DNA from: Streptomyces sp. NBC_01283
Lineage (GTDB): Bacteria > Actinomycetota > Actinomycetes > Streptomycetales > Streptomycetaceae
Direction of reading: 5' to 3'
Assembly (NCBI RefSeq): GCF_041435335.1
Contig: NZ_CP108430.1
Coordinates: forward strand, 7,343,001 to 7,407,000
DNA: 64,000 bases
Below the pieces are notes generated by a model, which did no database searches, was not told the DNA's origin, and was given only the letters and a program-made list of their open reading frames with translations. Every line of letters begins with the position of its first letter. Within the stretch, counting starts at the first letter, position 1. This document shows, in pieces, positions 34,863 to 43,311 of this stretch. Position numbers and translations under genes: made by a program.

Positions 34863-36026
34863 GTGTCCAGGCTGCAAGCCGAACACCTGTACAAGGTATT
34901 CGGCAGACGACCCGCTGACGCGGTGGAGAAACTCCGCCACGGAACCGACCGGGAGGAGCTGCGCGCCGAAGGCACCACTGCCGCGGTGATCGATGCCTCC
35001 TTCACGGTCGAGCCGGGCCAGATCTTCGTCGTCATGGGTCTCTCCGGATCCGGCAAGTCCACGTTGTTGCGCATGCTCAACGGGCTGTCGGAGCCAACGG
35101 CCGGACAGGTGCTGTTCGACGGTCAGGACCTGACCGGGCTGAGCGCCCGCGAACTGCGCGAGGTGCGTTCCAAGAAGATCAGCATGGTCTTCCAGCACTT
35201 CGCGCTCTTCCCGCACCGCAGCGTCCTGGAGAACGCCGGCTACGGCCTCGAGGTGCAGGGCGTGCCGCGCGCCGAGCGGGAGGAGCGCGCCACGGTGGCG
35301 CTCGAACTCGCCGGCCTGAAGGGCTGGGAGAAGTCCTGGCCCGACGAGCTCTCCGGCGGCATGCAGCAGCGCGTGGGCCTGGCCCGCGCCCTCGCGACCG
35401 ACGCGGACCTGCTCCTCATGGACGAGTCGTTCAGCGCGCTCGACCCGCTGATCCGCCGCGACATGCAGGACCAGCTCCTGGAACTCCAGAAGCGGCTGAA
35501 GAAGACCATCGTCTTCATCACCCACGACCTGAACGAGGCCATGCGCCTCGGCGACCAGATCGCCGTCATGCGCGACGGCGAGATAGTCCAGATCGGCGGG
35601 GCCGAGGACATCCTTGTCACGCCGGCCAACGACTACGTCGCCGCGTTCACGCAGGACGTCGACCGCGCCCGGGTCCTCACGGCGGGCGCCATCATGGCCG
35701 AGCCCGAGACCGTGTTCGGCACGAAGACGGCCGAGGGCAAGGAGCTGAAGACCGCACAGGACGTGCTGTCCGCGGCCCCCGCCACGGTCGCCGCCGACAC
35801 CCCCATCATCGAGCTGTTCACGCCGTGCTCCACCAGCAGCCTCCCGGTCGCCGTCACCGACGGCGAGGGCGGCCTCATCGGAGTCGTCCCGCACTCGCGT
35901 CTGCTCGCCGTGCTCGGCGAACCGATGCCCGCGGTGGACGAGTCCGGTGACACGCCGCGGGACGCGGCGCAGGTGAAGCAGGACAAGGGCGAAGGCCCCG
36001 TGAGCAAGGTGATCGCCAGTGCCTAG
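34863..36026 (+). CDS. Glycine betaine/proline ABC transporter ATPase
   Basis: This protein of about 387 aa has Walker A 'GLSGSGKST', the signature 'LSGGMQQR' and Walker B 'LLLMDESFSALD'. A C-terminal CBS-like part follows ('TPIIELFTPCSTSSLPVAV'), as in ProV/OpuAA. It energises uptake of compatible solutes such as glycine betaine. GTG 34863 follows GAGAGG; GTG 34857, two codons upstream, overlaps that site. Its end overlaps the start of the permease gene by 8 bases. Confidence 0.92.
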   Translation: MSRLQAEHLYKVFGRRPADAVEKLRHGTDREELRAEGTTAAVIDASFTVEPGQIFVVMGLSGSGKSTLLRMLNGLSEPTAGQVLFDGQDLTGLSARELREVRSKKISMVFQHFALFPHRSVLENAGYGLEVQGVPRAEREERATVALELAGLKGWEKSWPDELSGGMQQRVGLARALATDADLLLMDESFSALDPLIRRDMQDQLLELQKRLKKTIVFITHDLNEAMRLGDQIAVMRDGEIVQIGGAEDILVTPANDYVAAFTQDVDRARVLTAGAIMAEPETVFGTKTAEGKELKTAQDVLSAAPATVAADTPIIELFTPCSTSSLPVAVTDGEGGLIGVVPHSRLLAVLGEPMPAVDESGDTPRDAAQVKQDKGEGPVSKVIASA

Positions 36027-38631
36027 GATCCATATCGGCGACTGGGTCGCCTCCGGCGTCGACTGGCTGCGCGACAACTGCGAGTGGCTCTTCGACTTCA
36101 TCAAGATGGTCGTCGGGAACGCCTACGACGGCGTCAACGCCGTCCTCACGTCGCCCGAGCCGCTGCTCCTCATCGGCATCTTCGCCGTGCTCGCCTTCTG
36201 GCTGCGCGGAATTCTCGCCGCCGTGGCGACCTTCGCGGGATTCGCGCTGATCGACTCGATCGAGCAGTGGGAACCGGCGATGAACACGCTGTCCCTCGTG
36301 CTCGTCTCCTGCGTGATCATCTTTGTGTTCGCGCTGCCGATCGGCATCTGGGCGGCCAAGAACCGCACCGTCAGCGGCGTCATACGCCCGGTGCTCGACT
36401 TCATGCAGACCATGCCCGCCATGGTCTATCTGATCCCGGGCATCTTCTTCTTCGGTGTCGGCCCCGTCCCCGGCATGGTCGCGACCATCGTGTTCGCGAT
36501 GCCGCCGGCCGTCCGCCTCGCCGAGCTCGGCATCCGCCAGGTCGACGAGGAACTGATCGAGGCCGCCGAGGCGTTCGGCACGCACCCGCGCAACACGCTG
36601 TGGCGCGTCCAGCTCCCGCTGGCCCTGCCCACGATCATGGCGGGCGTCAACCAGGCGATCATGCTCGCCCTGTCGATGGTCGTCGTCGCCGGCATGGTCG
36701 GTGGTGGCGGTCTCGGCTCCACCGTCTACGACGGCATCAGCTCGGTCGATGTCGCGCTCGGCTTCGAGGGCGGCATCGCGGTGGTCATCCTCGCGATGTA
36801 CCTGGACCGTATGACCGGTGCCCTCAACCAGCGCGTCTCGCCGCTCGGCCGGCGCGCCCTGGCCAAGGCCAACTCCGCGCTCGGCGGCCTGAAGATCATG
36901 CGGTGGAAGCCGGCCACGCCGGTCGCCATGGTCGGTGTCCTGGTGCTGGCGCTCGTCGCCGGCGGCCTGAACATCTTCGGCGGCGACGACGAGGGCCCCG
37001 CGGTCTCCGCCAACGTCGGCCAGGGCCGCTCGGTCAAGATGGGCTACATCGACTGGCCCGAGGGCACCGCCTCCACGTACCTGTGGAAGAACGTCCTCGA
37101 ACAGCGCGGCTTCAAGCCCGAGGTGCAGTCGCTCGAGGTGGGCGCGCTCTACAACGGTCAGGCGCAGGGCAGCGTCGACGTGCAGACCAACTCCTGGCTG
37201 CCGGCCACGCACGCCCCGTACTGGAGCAAGTACAAGAACCAGCTCGAGGACTACGGCAGCTGGTACGACCCGACCTCGCTCGAGATCGCGGTGCCCAAGT
37301 ACGTCAAGGGCGTCAAGACGCTCGACGACCTCAAGGGCAAGAGCAGCCAGTTCAAGGGCAAGATCTACGGCATCGAGCCCGGCGCGGGCGAGACGAAGCT
37401 GTACGAGGACAAAGTCCAGAACGAGTACGGCCTCAAGGGCAAGTACGAGCTGGTCAAGTCCAACACGTCGGCGATGCTGGCCCAGCTGGACCGTGCGTAC
37501 AAGAAGAAGGAGCCCATCGCGGTCACCCTCTGGTCGCCGCACTGGGCATACGACAAGTACAAGCTGACCAAGCTGAAGGACCCCAAGGGCGCCTTCGGTT
37601 CGGGCGACGGCATCCACACCCTCGGCCGCAAGGGCTTCGCCGAGAAGGAGCCGCAGGTCGCCCAGTGGCTCAAGGACTTCAAGCTCAGCGAGGCGCAGCT
37701 CACCTCGCTCGAGGGCGCGATCCAGGACGCCGGCAAGGGCAACCAGGACCAGGGCGTCAAGGACTGGATGAAGAAGAACCCGGGCATCGTCGACAAGATG
37801 GCCCCGGTCGCCAAGGGCACGTACGAGAAGGGCAAGCAGGCCGGCGCGGCGCCGAACATCGGCTTCCCGGCCTGGGACGAGGGCATCGCCGCCACGTACC
37901 TGTGGAAGAACGTCCTGGAGAAGCGCGGCTACAAGCCGAAGACCACCAAGCTCGACGTCGGTCCGCTGTTCACGGGTCTGTCCACCGGGCAGGTCGACTT
38001 CGAACTCGACGGCTGGCTGCCGGTCGCGCAGAAGCAGTACTGGGAGAAGTACAAGAAGGATCTCGTCGACGTCGGGGCGTGGTACGACAAGACCACGCTC
38101 GAAGTCGCGGTCCCGTCCTACGTCAAGGGCGTCAAGACCATGGACGACCTGCGCAAGAACAAGGACAAGTTCAAGGGCAGGATCGTCGGCATCGAGCCGG
38201 GCACCGGTCAGATGACGCGTCTCAAGGACAAGGTCATGCCGGCCTACGGTCTGGACGGCTTCGAGCTGACCAGCGCGGGCACGAGCTCGATGCTCGCCGA
38301 GCTGGAGCGCGCGTACGCCAAGAAGGAGCCGGTCGCCGTCGTGCTCTGGTCGCCGCACTGGGCGTACAACAAGTACGACCTCACGCGCCTGAAGGACCCC
38401 AAGAAGACCTGGGGTGCCAACAACCAGATCAAGACGCTGGCCAACAAGAGCTTCCCGAAGAAGTACTCGGAGCTCAACGGCTGGCTGAAGAACTGGCACA
38501 TGAGCCCCGACGAGCTGATGAGCCTCGAGCAGGCCGTCCAGAAGGCCGGCCGGGGCAATGAGGAAGACGGCGTGCGGAAGTGGGTCGACGCCCACCCGGG
38601 CATCGTCGACAAGATGGCGCCGGTGAAGTAG
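36019..38631 (+). CDS. Glycine betaine permease fused to two substrate-binding domains
   Basis: This 870-aa protein joins an OpuAB-type permease (about residues 1-330, six or more helices, with 'EAAEAFGTHPRNTLWRVQLP' as the coupling motif) to two OpuAC-type binding domains, about 334-608 and 610-870. The two domains are clear repeats: each has 'YLWKNVLE', 'LWSPHWAY' and ends in 'PGIVDKMAPV'. The binding domains are anchored outside by the permease. GTG 36019 overlaps the ATPase stop, so both genes are coupled. A terminator follows. Confidence 0.93.
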   Translation: MPRIHIGDWVASGVDWLRDNCEWLFDFIKMVVGNAYDGVNAVLTSPEPLLLIGIFAVLAFWLRGILAAVATFAGFALIDSIEQWEPAMNTLSLVLVSCVIIFVFALPIGIWAAKNRTVSGVIRPVLDFMQTMPAMVYLIPGIFFFGVGPVPGMVATIVFAMPPAVRLAELGIRQVDEELIEAAEAFGTHPRNTLWRVQLPLALPTIMAGVNQAIMLALSMVVVAGMVGGGGLGSTVYDGISSVDVALGFEGGIAVVILAMYLDRMTGALNQRVSPLGRRALAKANSALGGLKIMRWKPATPVAMVGVLVLALVAGGLNIFGGDDEGPAVSANVGQGRSVKMGYIDWPEGTASTYLWKNVLEQRGFKPEVQSLEVGALYNGQAQGSVDVQTNSWLPATHAPYWSKYKNQLEDYGSWYDPTSLEIAVPKYVKGVKTLDDLKGKSSQFKGKIYGIEPGAGETKLYEDKVQNEYGLKGKYELVKSNTSAMLAQLDRAYKKKEPIAVTLWSPHWAYDKYKLTKLKDPKGAFGSGDGIHTLGRKGFAEKEPQVAQWLKDFKLSEAQLTSLEGAIQDAGKGNQDQGVKDWMKKNPGIVDKMAPVAKGTYEKGKQAGAAPNIGFPAWDEGIAATYLWKNVLEKRGYKPKTTKLDVGPLFTGLSTGQVDFELDGWLPVAQKQYWEKYKKDLVDVGAWYDKTTLEVAVPSYVKGVKTMDDLRKNKDKFKGRIVGIEPGTGQMTRLKDKVMPAYGLDGFELTSAGTSSMLAELERAYAKKEPVAVVLWSPHWAYNKYDLTRLKDPKKTWGANNQIKTLANKSFPKKYSELNGWLKNWHMSPDELMSLEQAVQKAGRGNEEDGVRKWVDAHPGIVDKMAPVK

Positions 38632-38650
38632 CCGGACCAGCAGCACAGTT

Positions 38651-38689
38651 GAGCCCCCGCCGACGGCAGCCTGCCGTCGGCGGGGGCTC
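38651..38689 (+). terminator. Intrinsic terminator after the betaine importer
   Basis: A perfect inverted repeat with about 17 usable base pairs and a small loop lies 20 bases after the stop. Confidence 0.85.
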
Positions 38690-38736
38690 GGTCGTGCCCG
38701 GGTGTCCTGCCCGGGTTCAGGCCCGGCGACGGGGCG

Positions 38737-39093
38737 TCAGAACTTGCGGCACAGCAGGTGCTTCCGCTGCACGAAGGCGTTCCTGACCTTGCCGGGAACG
38801 TCCTTGGCGATGATGCGGTACGTCACCGCGCGCTTGCCGGTGGGGGTGTAGCGGGGCGTGAACAGGTAGCCCTGGGTGTTGCCGAAGTCGTGGGTGTAGA
38901 CGTGGTGGCCGCTGCCCGGCGTCTTGAACTTGTGGATGACGCGGCCGCCGGCGGTGGAGGAGATGATCACCTGCTGGCCCCTGCCGCAGCGCTTGGTGCC
39001 GCCCTCCGTCTCGGAGGCGTGGGCTGCACCCGCCGGGGAGAGGAGTGCGGCGGCGCAGGCGGCGAGGACGACCGTGGTGAGCTGCTTCTTCAT
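38737..39093 (-). CDS. Small secreted protein with two cysteines (third of operon)
   Basis: This 118-aa protein has a signal peptide (about 1-26, 'MKKQLTTVVLAACAAALLSP', cut after AHA). The basic mature part of about 90 residues has one Cys near its start ('KRCGRGQ') and one near its end ('LLCRKF'), probably a disulfide. It resembles the upstream protein in the pattern C-G/S-R/K-G...V..S. The gene begins 7 bases after the previous stop. No function is recognised. Confidence 0.75.
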   Translation of the reverse strand: MKKQLTTVVLAACAAALLSPAGAAHASETEGGTKRCGRGQQVIISSTAGGRVIHKFKTPGSGHHVYTHDFGNTQGYLFTPRYTPTGKRAVTYRIIAKDVPGKVRNAFVQRKHLLCRKF

Positions 39094-39100
39094 GGTCCGA

Positions 39101-39538
39101 TCACAGTCCCGTCTTGCTGCAGTACGCGTACACCTTGACCAGGGTCTTCGTGTCCTTGCCCGGCAGTGCGGTCACCTTCCAGTACACGTCCTTGCGCCAG
39201 GTGGGGATCTTGCGGATGCCGATGGTGCCGTCGCTGGCGTTCCAGTAGTGCTGGGAGTGGAGCTTGCCGCCCGGGCTCTTCCACGTGAAGCGGTACTTGA
39301 GCGCCGCCTTCACGGAGAGGAAGACCGTCTCGCCCCGCTTCGAGCAGCTCTTGAGGCCCTTCTTGGAGTGGAACCCCTGAGCGGCCCGGTACTCCTTGGC
39401 GGTGCTGGAGCCGGCCGTGGCGGTGGGCCGGGAGCCCTCCTGCGCGGACGCGCTGCCGACGGCCGGCAGCGCGAGCGCCGCTCCGGCGATGACTGCTGCG
39501 CACACGCCGGTGCGTATGCGGTGCTGGTGAGTGAGCAT
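39101..39538 (-). CDS. Small secreted protein with two cysteines (second of operon)
   Basis: This 145-aa protein has a signal peptide (cut near 'GSASA'), a Ser/Thr linker and a basic domain of about 90 residues. One Cys begins it ('LKSCSKRGE') and one lies near the end ('YAYCSKTGL'). It aligns with the downstream protein around 'VYWKVTALPG' and 'VTYRIIAKDVPG'. ATG 39538 follows GGAAGGAACC. It is 13 bases from the first gene. Function is unknown. Confidence 0.78.
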   Translation of the reverse strand: MLTHQHRIRTGVCAAVIAGAALALPAVGSASAQEGSRPTATAGSSTAKEYRAAQGFHSKKGLKSCSKRGETVFLSVKAALKYRFTWKSPGGKLHSQHYWNASDGTIGIRKIPTWRKDVYWKVTALPGKDTKTLVKVYAYCSKTGL

Positions 39539-39551
39539 GGTTCCTTCCGGG

Positions 39552-40040
39552 TCAGCGCGGGCAGATCTTCTTCGGCTTGGATGTCTTGGCGAACTCGTAC
39601 ACGGCGTTGCCGCGGCTGTTGAAGGCGAGCGTCCAGACCTTCAGCTTCCAGGTCTGGCAGTGCGTGCCCGACATCCCCGCCGACGTCTGGGCGTAGGCGT
39701 AGCGCTTGCCCCTGGGGCCGGGCAGGTTGACCTTGTCGACCTTGTGGCCGTTGCGGTACAGCGTCACGACGTTGTTGATCTTGCGGACCTTGGAGGCCTT
39801 CGAGCAGTGCACCTCGACGTTGCCGACCACCACCGTGGTCCGCGCCGGGTGGTAGAGCTTCCGCGCGACCTTGCACTTCTTGGCCTTGGCGGTGGCCTTG
39901 ACGGCGGTCTTGGCCGCGGTGGCTGCCGGGGCGTTCGCGGGCGGGCCCTGCGCGGCCTGGGCCTGGGCGACACCGCCGGCGAGGACGGTCACTGCGGAAA
40001 GTGCTGCGACGGCCGTCATCCGGCCCTGGTTCCTGACCAC
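39552..40040 (-). CDS. Small secreted protein (first of operon)
   Basis: This 162-aa protein has a signal peptide (cut near 'AQAAQG'), an Ala/Lys linker and a basic domain with four Cys: 'KKCKVARK', 'EVHCSK', 'GTHCQTW' and 'KKICPR' at the very end. GTG 40040 is preceded by GAGAGGAG. It starts the three-gene operon. The mature proteins have high lysine content, which could suit binding to cell-wall polymers, but that is inference. Confidence 0.78.
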   Translation of the reverse strand: MVRNQGRMTAVAALSAVTVLAGGVAQAQAAQGPPANAPAATAAKTAVKATAKAKKCKVARKLYHPARTTVVVGNVEVHCSKASKVRKINNVVTLYRNGHKVDKVNLPGPRGKRYAYAQTSAGMSGTHCQTWKLKVWTLAFNSRGNAVYEFAKTSKPKKICPR

Positions 40041-40455
40041 GTGGTGGTCTCCTCTCGTGCGACCCGCCGCAAGTTACTAGTCGTCGCCGACGCCCGGTAT
40101 TGGCCGAAAGGGCACTGCCTGAAAGGGACGTGACGGGTGGCTGCCGAGGGTTGTCGGGGAATCGCCTTCGCAATGTGCAGCGCGTAATAGCAAATCCGGC
40201 GCTATGGGTGAGATCGGCGGCTTTCGGCCCGTTGGCGGCCATCTTGTGAGAGGCGGGGCGCACCGGCCGCACCGGCCGCACGGCAACCTCAGATCCACCT
40301 CAAGGAGAACTCTCCGACGCCCAGTGGCCTGTCAAAATGCCTGACAGGACCGGAAGATGGGCACTAATGGCGACATTGCGGAGCTGGCTGTTCCGGTGAG
40401 TGGAAGCGGGATCGGATCATGTAACGAACGTCCTTGGCTTCGTTGTCTCACGTGG
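40041..40455. other. Intergenic region without a clear gene
   Basis: This stretch should hold the promoter of the secreted-protein operon on the minus strand. It contains a small inverted repeat (CCTGTCA at 40328-40334 with TGACAGG at 40342-40348) and an AAGGAG run near 40300 with no supported gene behind it. Part may belong to the remnant IS element to its right. Confidence 0.5.
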
Positions 40456-40803
40456 TCAGCCGGAACGCCTAGCCGCAGCCGCGGCGATCGCCGCCGTCCA
40501 CTCCGGCTCGACCCCGGCCTCCGCCGCCGCGGCGTGCAGGCGTTGCCACAGGTCGGAGCGGGTCCAGGCGGTGCAGCGGCGATGCGTGGTGGCGGGCGAG
40601 ACGCCGAACACCGTGGGCAGCTGCCGCCACGGGCAGCCGCTGGTCAGCACGTACACCACCGCTGTGAACACGGCGCGTTCATCATGCGGGGCCGTGCCTC
40701 CGCCCTGCGGGCGCGCGGTGAAACCCGGCAGCAACGTACGTGCCAGTGCCCAGAGTTCGTCGGGTACGAGACGGAGTGAGAGGTCGTCGGTCACGCCCGC
40801 CAT
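40456..40803 (-). pseudogene. Truncated IS5-type transposase, N-terminal part
   Basis: The reading begins 'MAGVTDDLSLRLVPDELWAL' and continues with 'VFTAVVYVLTSGCPWRQLP', the N-terminal (DUF4096) domain of Streptomyces IS5-type transposases. It stops after about 115 residues in an Ala/Arg-rich run with no DDE catalytic domain. The usual second frame was not found downstream, so the element looks broken and immobile. Terminal repeats were not identified. Confidence 0.78.
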
Positions 40804-40919
40804 TTTGCCGTATGCCATACGCCACATGAGACATGACATTTCTGCCTCACTACTGCGAACTCATTGGCCTACAGTGCCTGTTGAGTCATGACAACGGGGA
40901 ACAACGGGGAACGGGGAAG

Positions 40920-41297
40920 GTGACCATCGCAGTGACGATCCAGAACGCGGAGCAGAACCACCTGTGTGGCGAATCGCTGGACACACTCAAGACCATGGAG
41001 GAGCTGGAGCCCCACTGTCCGTGCCGGTCCGCGCTCCACTCGGCCATGGCGCCGCCGGCCGTCGATGACCTGACGGCCCGGGAGAGGGAGGTCCTGCTGC
41101 TCCTGGGTGCCGGGCTGCCCAATCCGGCCCTGGCCCGTCAGTTGGGGATAGCGGAGCGCACGGTCAAGGCGCATGTCGCGCGCATCACGGAGAAGTTGGG
41201 GCTGCGCAGCCGTCTCGACGCCGTGGTCCTCGCCATCGTCCACCACGGACTGCTGTGCCCGGACGGAGCGGGGACCGGAGCGTCGGCGCGCGCCTGA
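40920..41297 (+). CDS. Small LuxR-type DNA-binding protein
   Basis: This protein of about 125 aa has a C-terminal LuxR helix-turn-helix ('LTAREREVLLLLGAGLPNPA' and 'AERTVKAHVARITEKLGLRS') and a short N-terminal region with three Cys and His ('CGESLDT', 'HCPCRS') that could bind metal. No receiver domain is present. GTG 40920 or GTG 40932 is possible. It lies just upstream of the phospholipase gene and may regulate it. Confidence 0.72.
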   Translation: MTIAVTIQNAEQNHLCGESLDTLKTMEELEPHCPCRSALHSAMAPPAVDDLTAREREVLLLLGAGLPNPALARQLGIAERTVKAHVARITEKLGLRSRLDAVVLAIVHHGLLCPDGAGTGASARA

Positions 41298-41361
41298 CCG
41301 GCGACACCGCCGCTCCATCTCCACGGCCCACTGCCCACTGGCGACTGACCAAAGGATTGCT

Positions 41362-41380
41362 TGCACTAAAGGGCAGTGCA
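41362..41380. promoter_or_regulatory. Inverted repeat upstream of the phospholipase gene
   Basis: TGCACT is followed by 7 bases and AGTGCA, a perfect inverted repeat about 85 bases before the phospholipase start. The size suits a dimeric HTH protein such as the adjacent LuxR-type protein. No promoter was assigned with confidence. Confidence 0.45.
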
Positions 41381-41463
41381 CAAAGATTCACTATGAAGCG
41401 TTCCCCGGTCTTCCTACGCTCTTGCCCGTAGCGGAGCAGGACCGATGAACGGGGAACAACAGA

Positions 41464-41994
41464 ATGATCATCGCGCGGACAACCGTCGCGTCACTGGCCG
41501 TGGCGGGAGCCCTGGTCGCGGGTTCGGGCGTGGCCCAGGCCACGCCCGAACCCGGCCCTGAGGCGACGGCCTCCACGGCTTCCACGGCTTCCACGGCCTC
41601 CACGGCGGGCGGCCCGAGCAAGATGGGGCGGCTCCATGAGCTCACCCGCTCCACGAAGACGAGCGTCACCGACTGGCGTCGGACGCGCAAGCTCGCCAAG
41701 GCGGGCGTCGACCGCTGGTCGTTCCGCTGGGACACCGACTGGTGCACGCGCCTGGCCGACAAGCCCGGCGGCTTCGACTTCCGGCTCTCCTGCGCGCGGC
41801 ACGATTTCGGGTACCGCAACTACAAGGCGCTGATCGGCAAGAAGGCGTTCGCGGGCTCCACGCACGAGCGGCGCGTCGACAAGGCGTTCCTCTTCGACAT
41901 GAACCGCCAGTGCGCCGCCCAGCCGCACAAGACGAAGGCCGAGCGCACGAAGTGCCGCAAGATGGCCAAGGCGTATTACGACCGGGTCAGCTGA
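41464..41994 (+). CDS. Secreted phospholipase A2
   Basis: This 176-aa protein has a signal peptide (about 1-26), a low-complexity linker of Ser-Thr-Ala repeats encoded by short tandem copies, and the prokaryotic PLA2 domain. The catalytic His-Asp pair is seen in 'CARHDFGYRNY'. Flanking Cys residues ('WCTRL', 'QCAAQ', 'KCRKM') form the family's disulfides. It would hydrolyse the sn-2 ester of phospholipids outside the cell, with Ca2+. Length fits the Streptomyces enzymes. Confidence 0.9.
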   Translation: MIIARTTVASLAVAGALVAGSGVAQATPEPGPEATASTASTASTASTAGGPSKMGRLHELTRSTKTSVTDWRRTRKLAKAGVDRWSFRWDTDWCTRLADKPGGFDFRLSCARHDFGYRNYKALIGKKAFAGSTHERRVDKAFLFDMNRQCAAQPHKTKAERTKCRKMAKAYYDRVS

Positions 41995-42046
41995 CCCCGC
42001 CGCACTGACACCGCCCGGCCGGGCGCGGCGAGGCGGTACGGACGAG

Positions 42047-42084
42047 GCGGGGTGGGACGTGCCGTGTGGCGCATCCCACCCCGC
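42047..42084 (+). terminator. Intrinsic terminator after the phospholipase gene
   Basis: An 11-bp inverted repeat (42047-42057 with 42074-42084) is followed by GTTTCG. Confidence 0.65.
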
Positions 42085-42204
42085 GTTTCGCGCCGGTGGC
42101 CGGGGTCGAGTCCCTAACCTCGGTCAGGTCCCCGCCAGCCTCGGCGGGGCCCTCGCCGCCCCGCACGCCGTCCCGCGTGAATCCCCCCGTGAGCAGCCCC
42201 GCCC

Positions 42205-43206
42205 GTGACCGACACCCGTTCCCTCCGGGCCGTACCGCTCCTGGCCGTCCTGGCCGTCCTGGCCCTGGCTCTCCTCGGGGTGCTGCTCGGCTGGCGCCTG
42301 CCCACCGCGAGCGCTTCCCCCGCCTCCGCCGGCACCGCGCGCCTCGCCGCGCTCGCCGACGACGTGACGGCCGCCGACGGCCACCGCTACGACGCGCGGG
42401 ACCACACCGGCCGCACCATGGACGCCGCGCAGATCACGCAGGCCACCGACGGCACCTATCTGGCCGTCTACCACACCCTTCTGCGCGACGGCCGCTTCCA
42501 TGCCGCCGTGGCCACGTCCACCGATCTGCGGCACTGGCACCGCCGCCATGACTTCGGGCCCGGCACCCACCAGGCCTCGCTCGCCGCCGACGGGCGCGGC
42601 GGGTACGTCCTCGCGTACGAGAGGGACCCGGAGAACCACATCGCCGTACGCGGGTACGGGGACCGGGCGGCGCTGCTCGACGGGCGGGCCGACCGTGCCT
42701 TCGACGCGCCGCGCACCCTCTCGCGGTGCGCCGAGGGTACGCCCAGCATCACCGCCGTACACGGGAAGACCATCGAGCTCACCGGGCACTACCGCGCCGA
42801 CTGCGACACCGACCGCCAGCTGCGCGCCACCCTCACCGGGTTCCGCGACTGGCACGCGACGCCGGACCGGCGGCTCGACCGGGCACTGCAGACGTGGGGC
42901 AACAGCGGGAACTTCGGGGACCGGGCGCCCGTCGAGCTCGACGGGCGGCGGCTGCTCCTCGTGGAGGGGCAGCGGTGGCGGGGCGACTTCGGGAGCTGGC
43001 GGACCTACGCGTACGACCCCGTGAGCGGCCGGGCCGACCGGCTGGCCCTCTCCACCCATGGCGGAAGCCGCGCCTTCGCCAATCCGTCGGCGACCCTCCT
43101 CACCGACCCGCAGGGCAGGCCTGCGTTGCTGGTCAGCCTGTTCATACCGGCGGAAGGGGCGGCTCCCGGGGAGGCGGGTCAGCTTGTCTACTGGCGGAAG
43201 CTGTAG
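42205..43206 (+). CDS. Secreted protein with sialidase/GH43-like beta-propeller pattern
   Basis: This 333-aa protein has a strong N-terminal hydrophobic segment (about residues 9-30) and a mature part rich in beta structure, with repeats like 'VYHTLLRDGRFHAAVATSTD'. Short segments of this kind occur in five- or six-bladed propeller enzymes. No catalytic residues can be picked with confidence. GTG 42205 has only a weak ribosome site. Function is not known. Confidence 0.7.
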   Translation: MTDTRSLRAVPLLAVLAVLALALLGVLLGWRLPTASASPASAGTARLAALADDVTAADGHRYDARDHTGRTMDAAQITQATDGTYLAVYHTLLRDGRFHAAVATSTDLRHWHRRHDFGPGTHQASLAADGRGGYVLAYERDPENHIAVRGYGDRAALLDGRADRAFDAPRTLSRCAEGTPSITAVHGKTIELTGHYRADCDTDRQLRATLTGFRDWHATPDRRLDRALQTWGNSGNFGDRAPVELDGRRLLLVEGQRWRGDFGSWRTYAYDPVSGRADRLALSTHGGSRAFANPSATLLTDPQGRPALLVSLFIPAEGAAPGEAGQLVYWRKL

Positions 43207-43311
43207 ACGGCGGTCCTCGCAACGGGGCGAAACCGTTTGGCGAACATGCGTAGGGTGCAGAAAACCCCTCAGGGTTGAGAGTGGACCGACGCGCAGAAGG
43301 GAGCCGAGGCG

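Noticed and set aside
36084..38561. 825-codon plus-strand frame inside the betaine permease gene
   Set aside because: Arg/Gly-rich frame shift of a clearly coding sequence; no domain and no ribosome site.
41575..41610. Short repeats encoding Ser-Thr-Ala in the phospholipase linker as a CRISPR-like array
   Set aside because: Units are 9 bases and contiguous in a coding region; no spacers.
43207..43311. Cobalamin riboswitch upstream of the BtuF-like gene
   Set aside because: No B12-box or compatible structure is visible, and the gap is too short.
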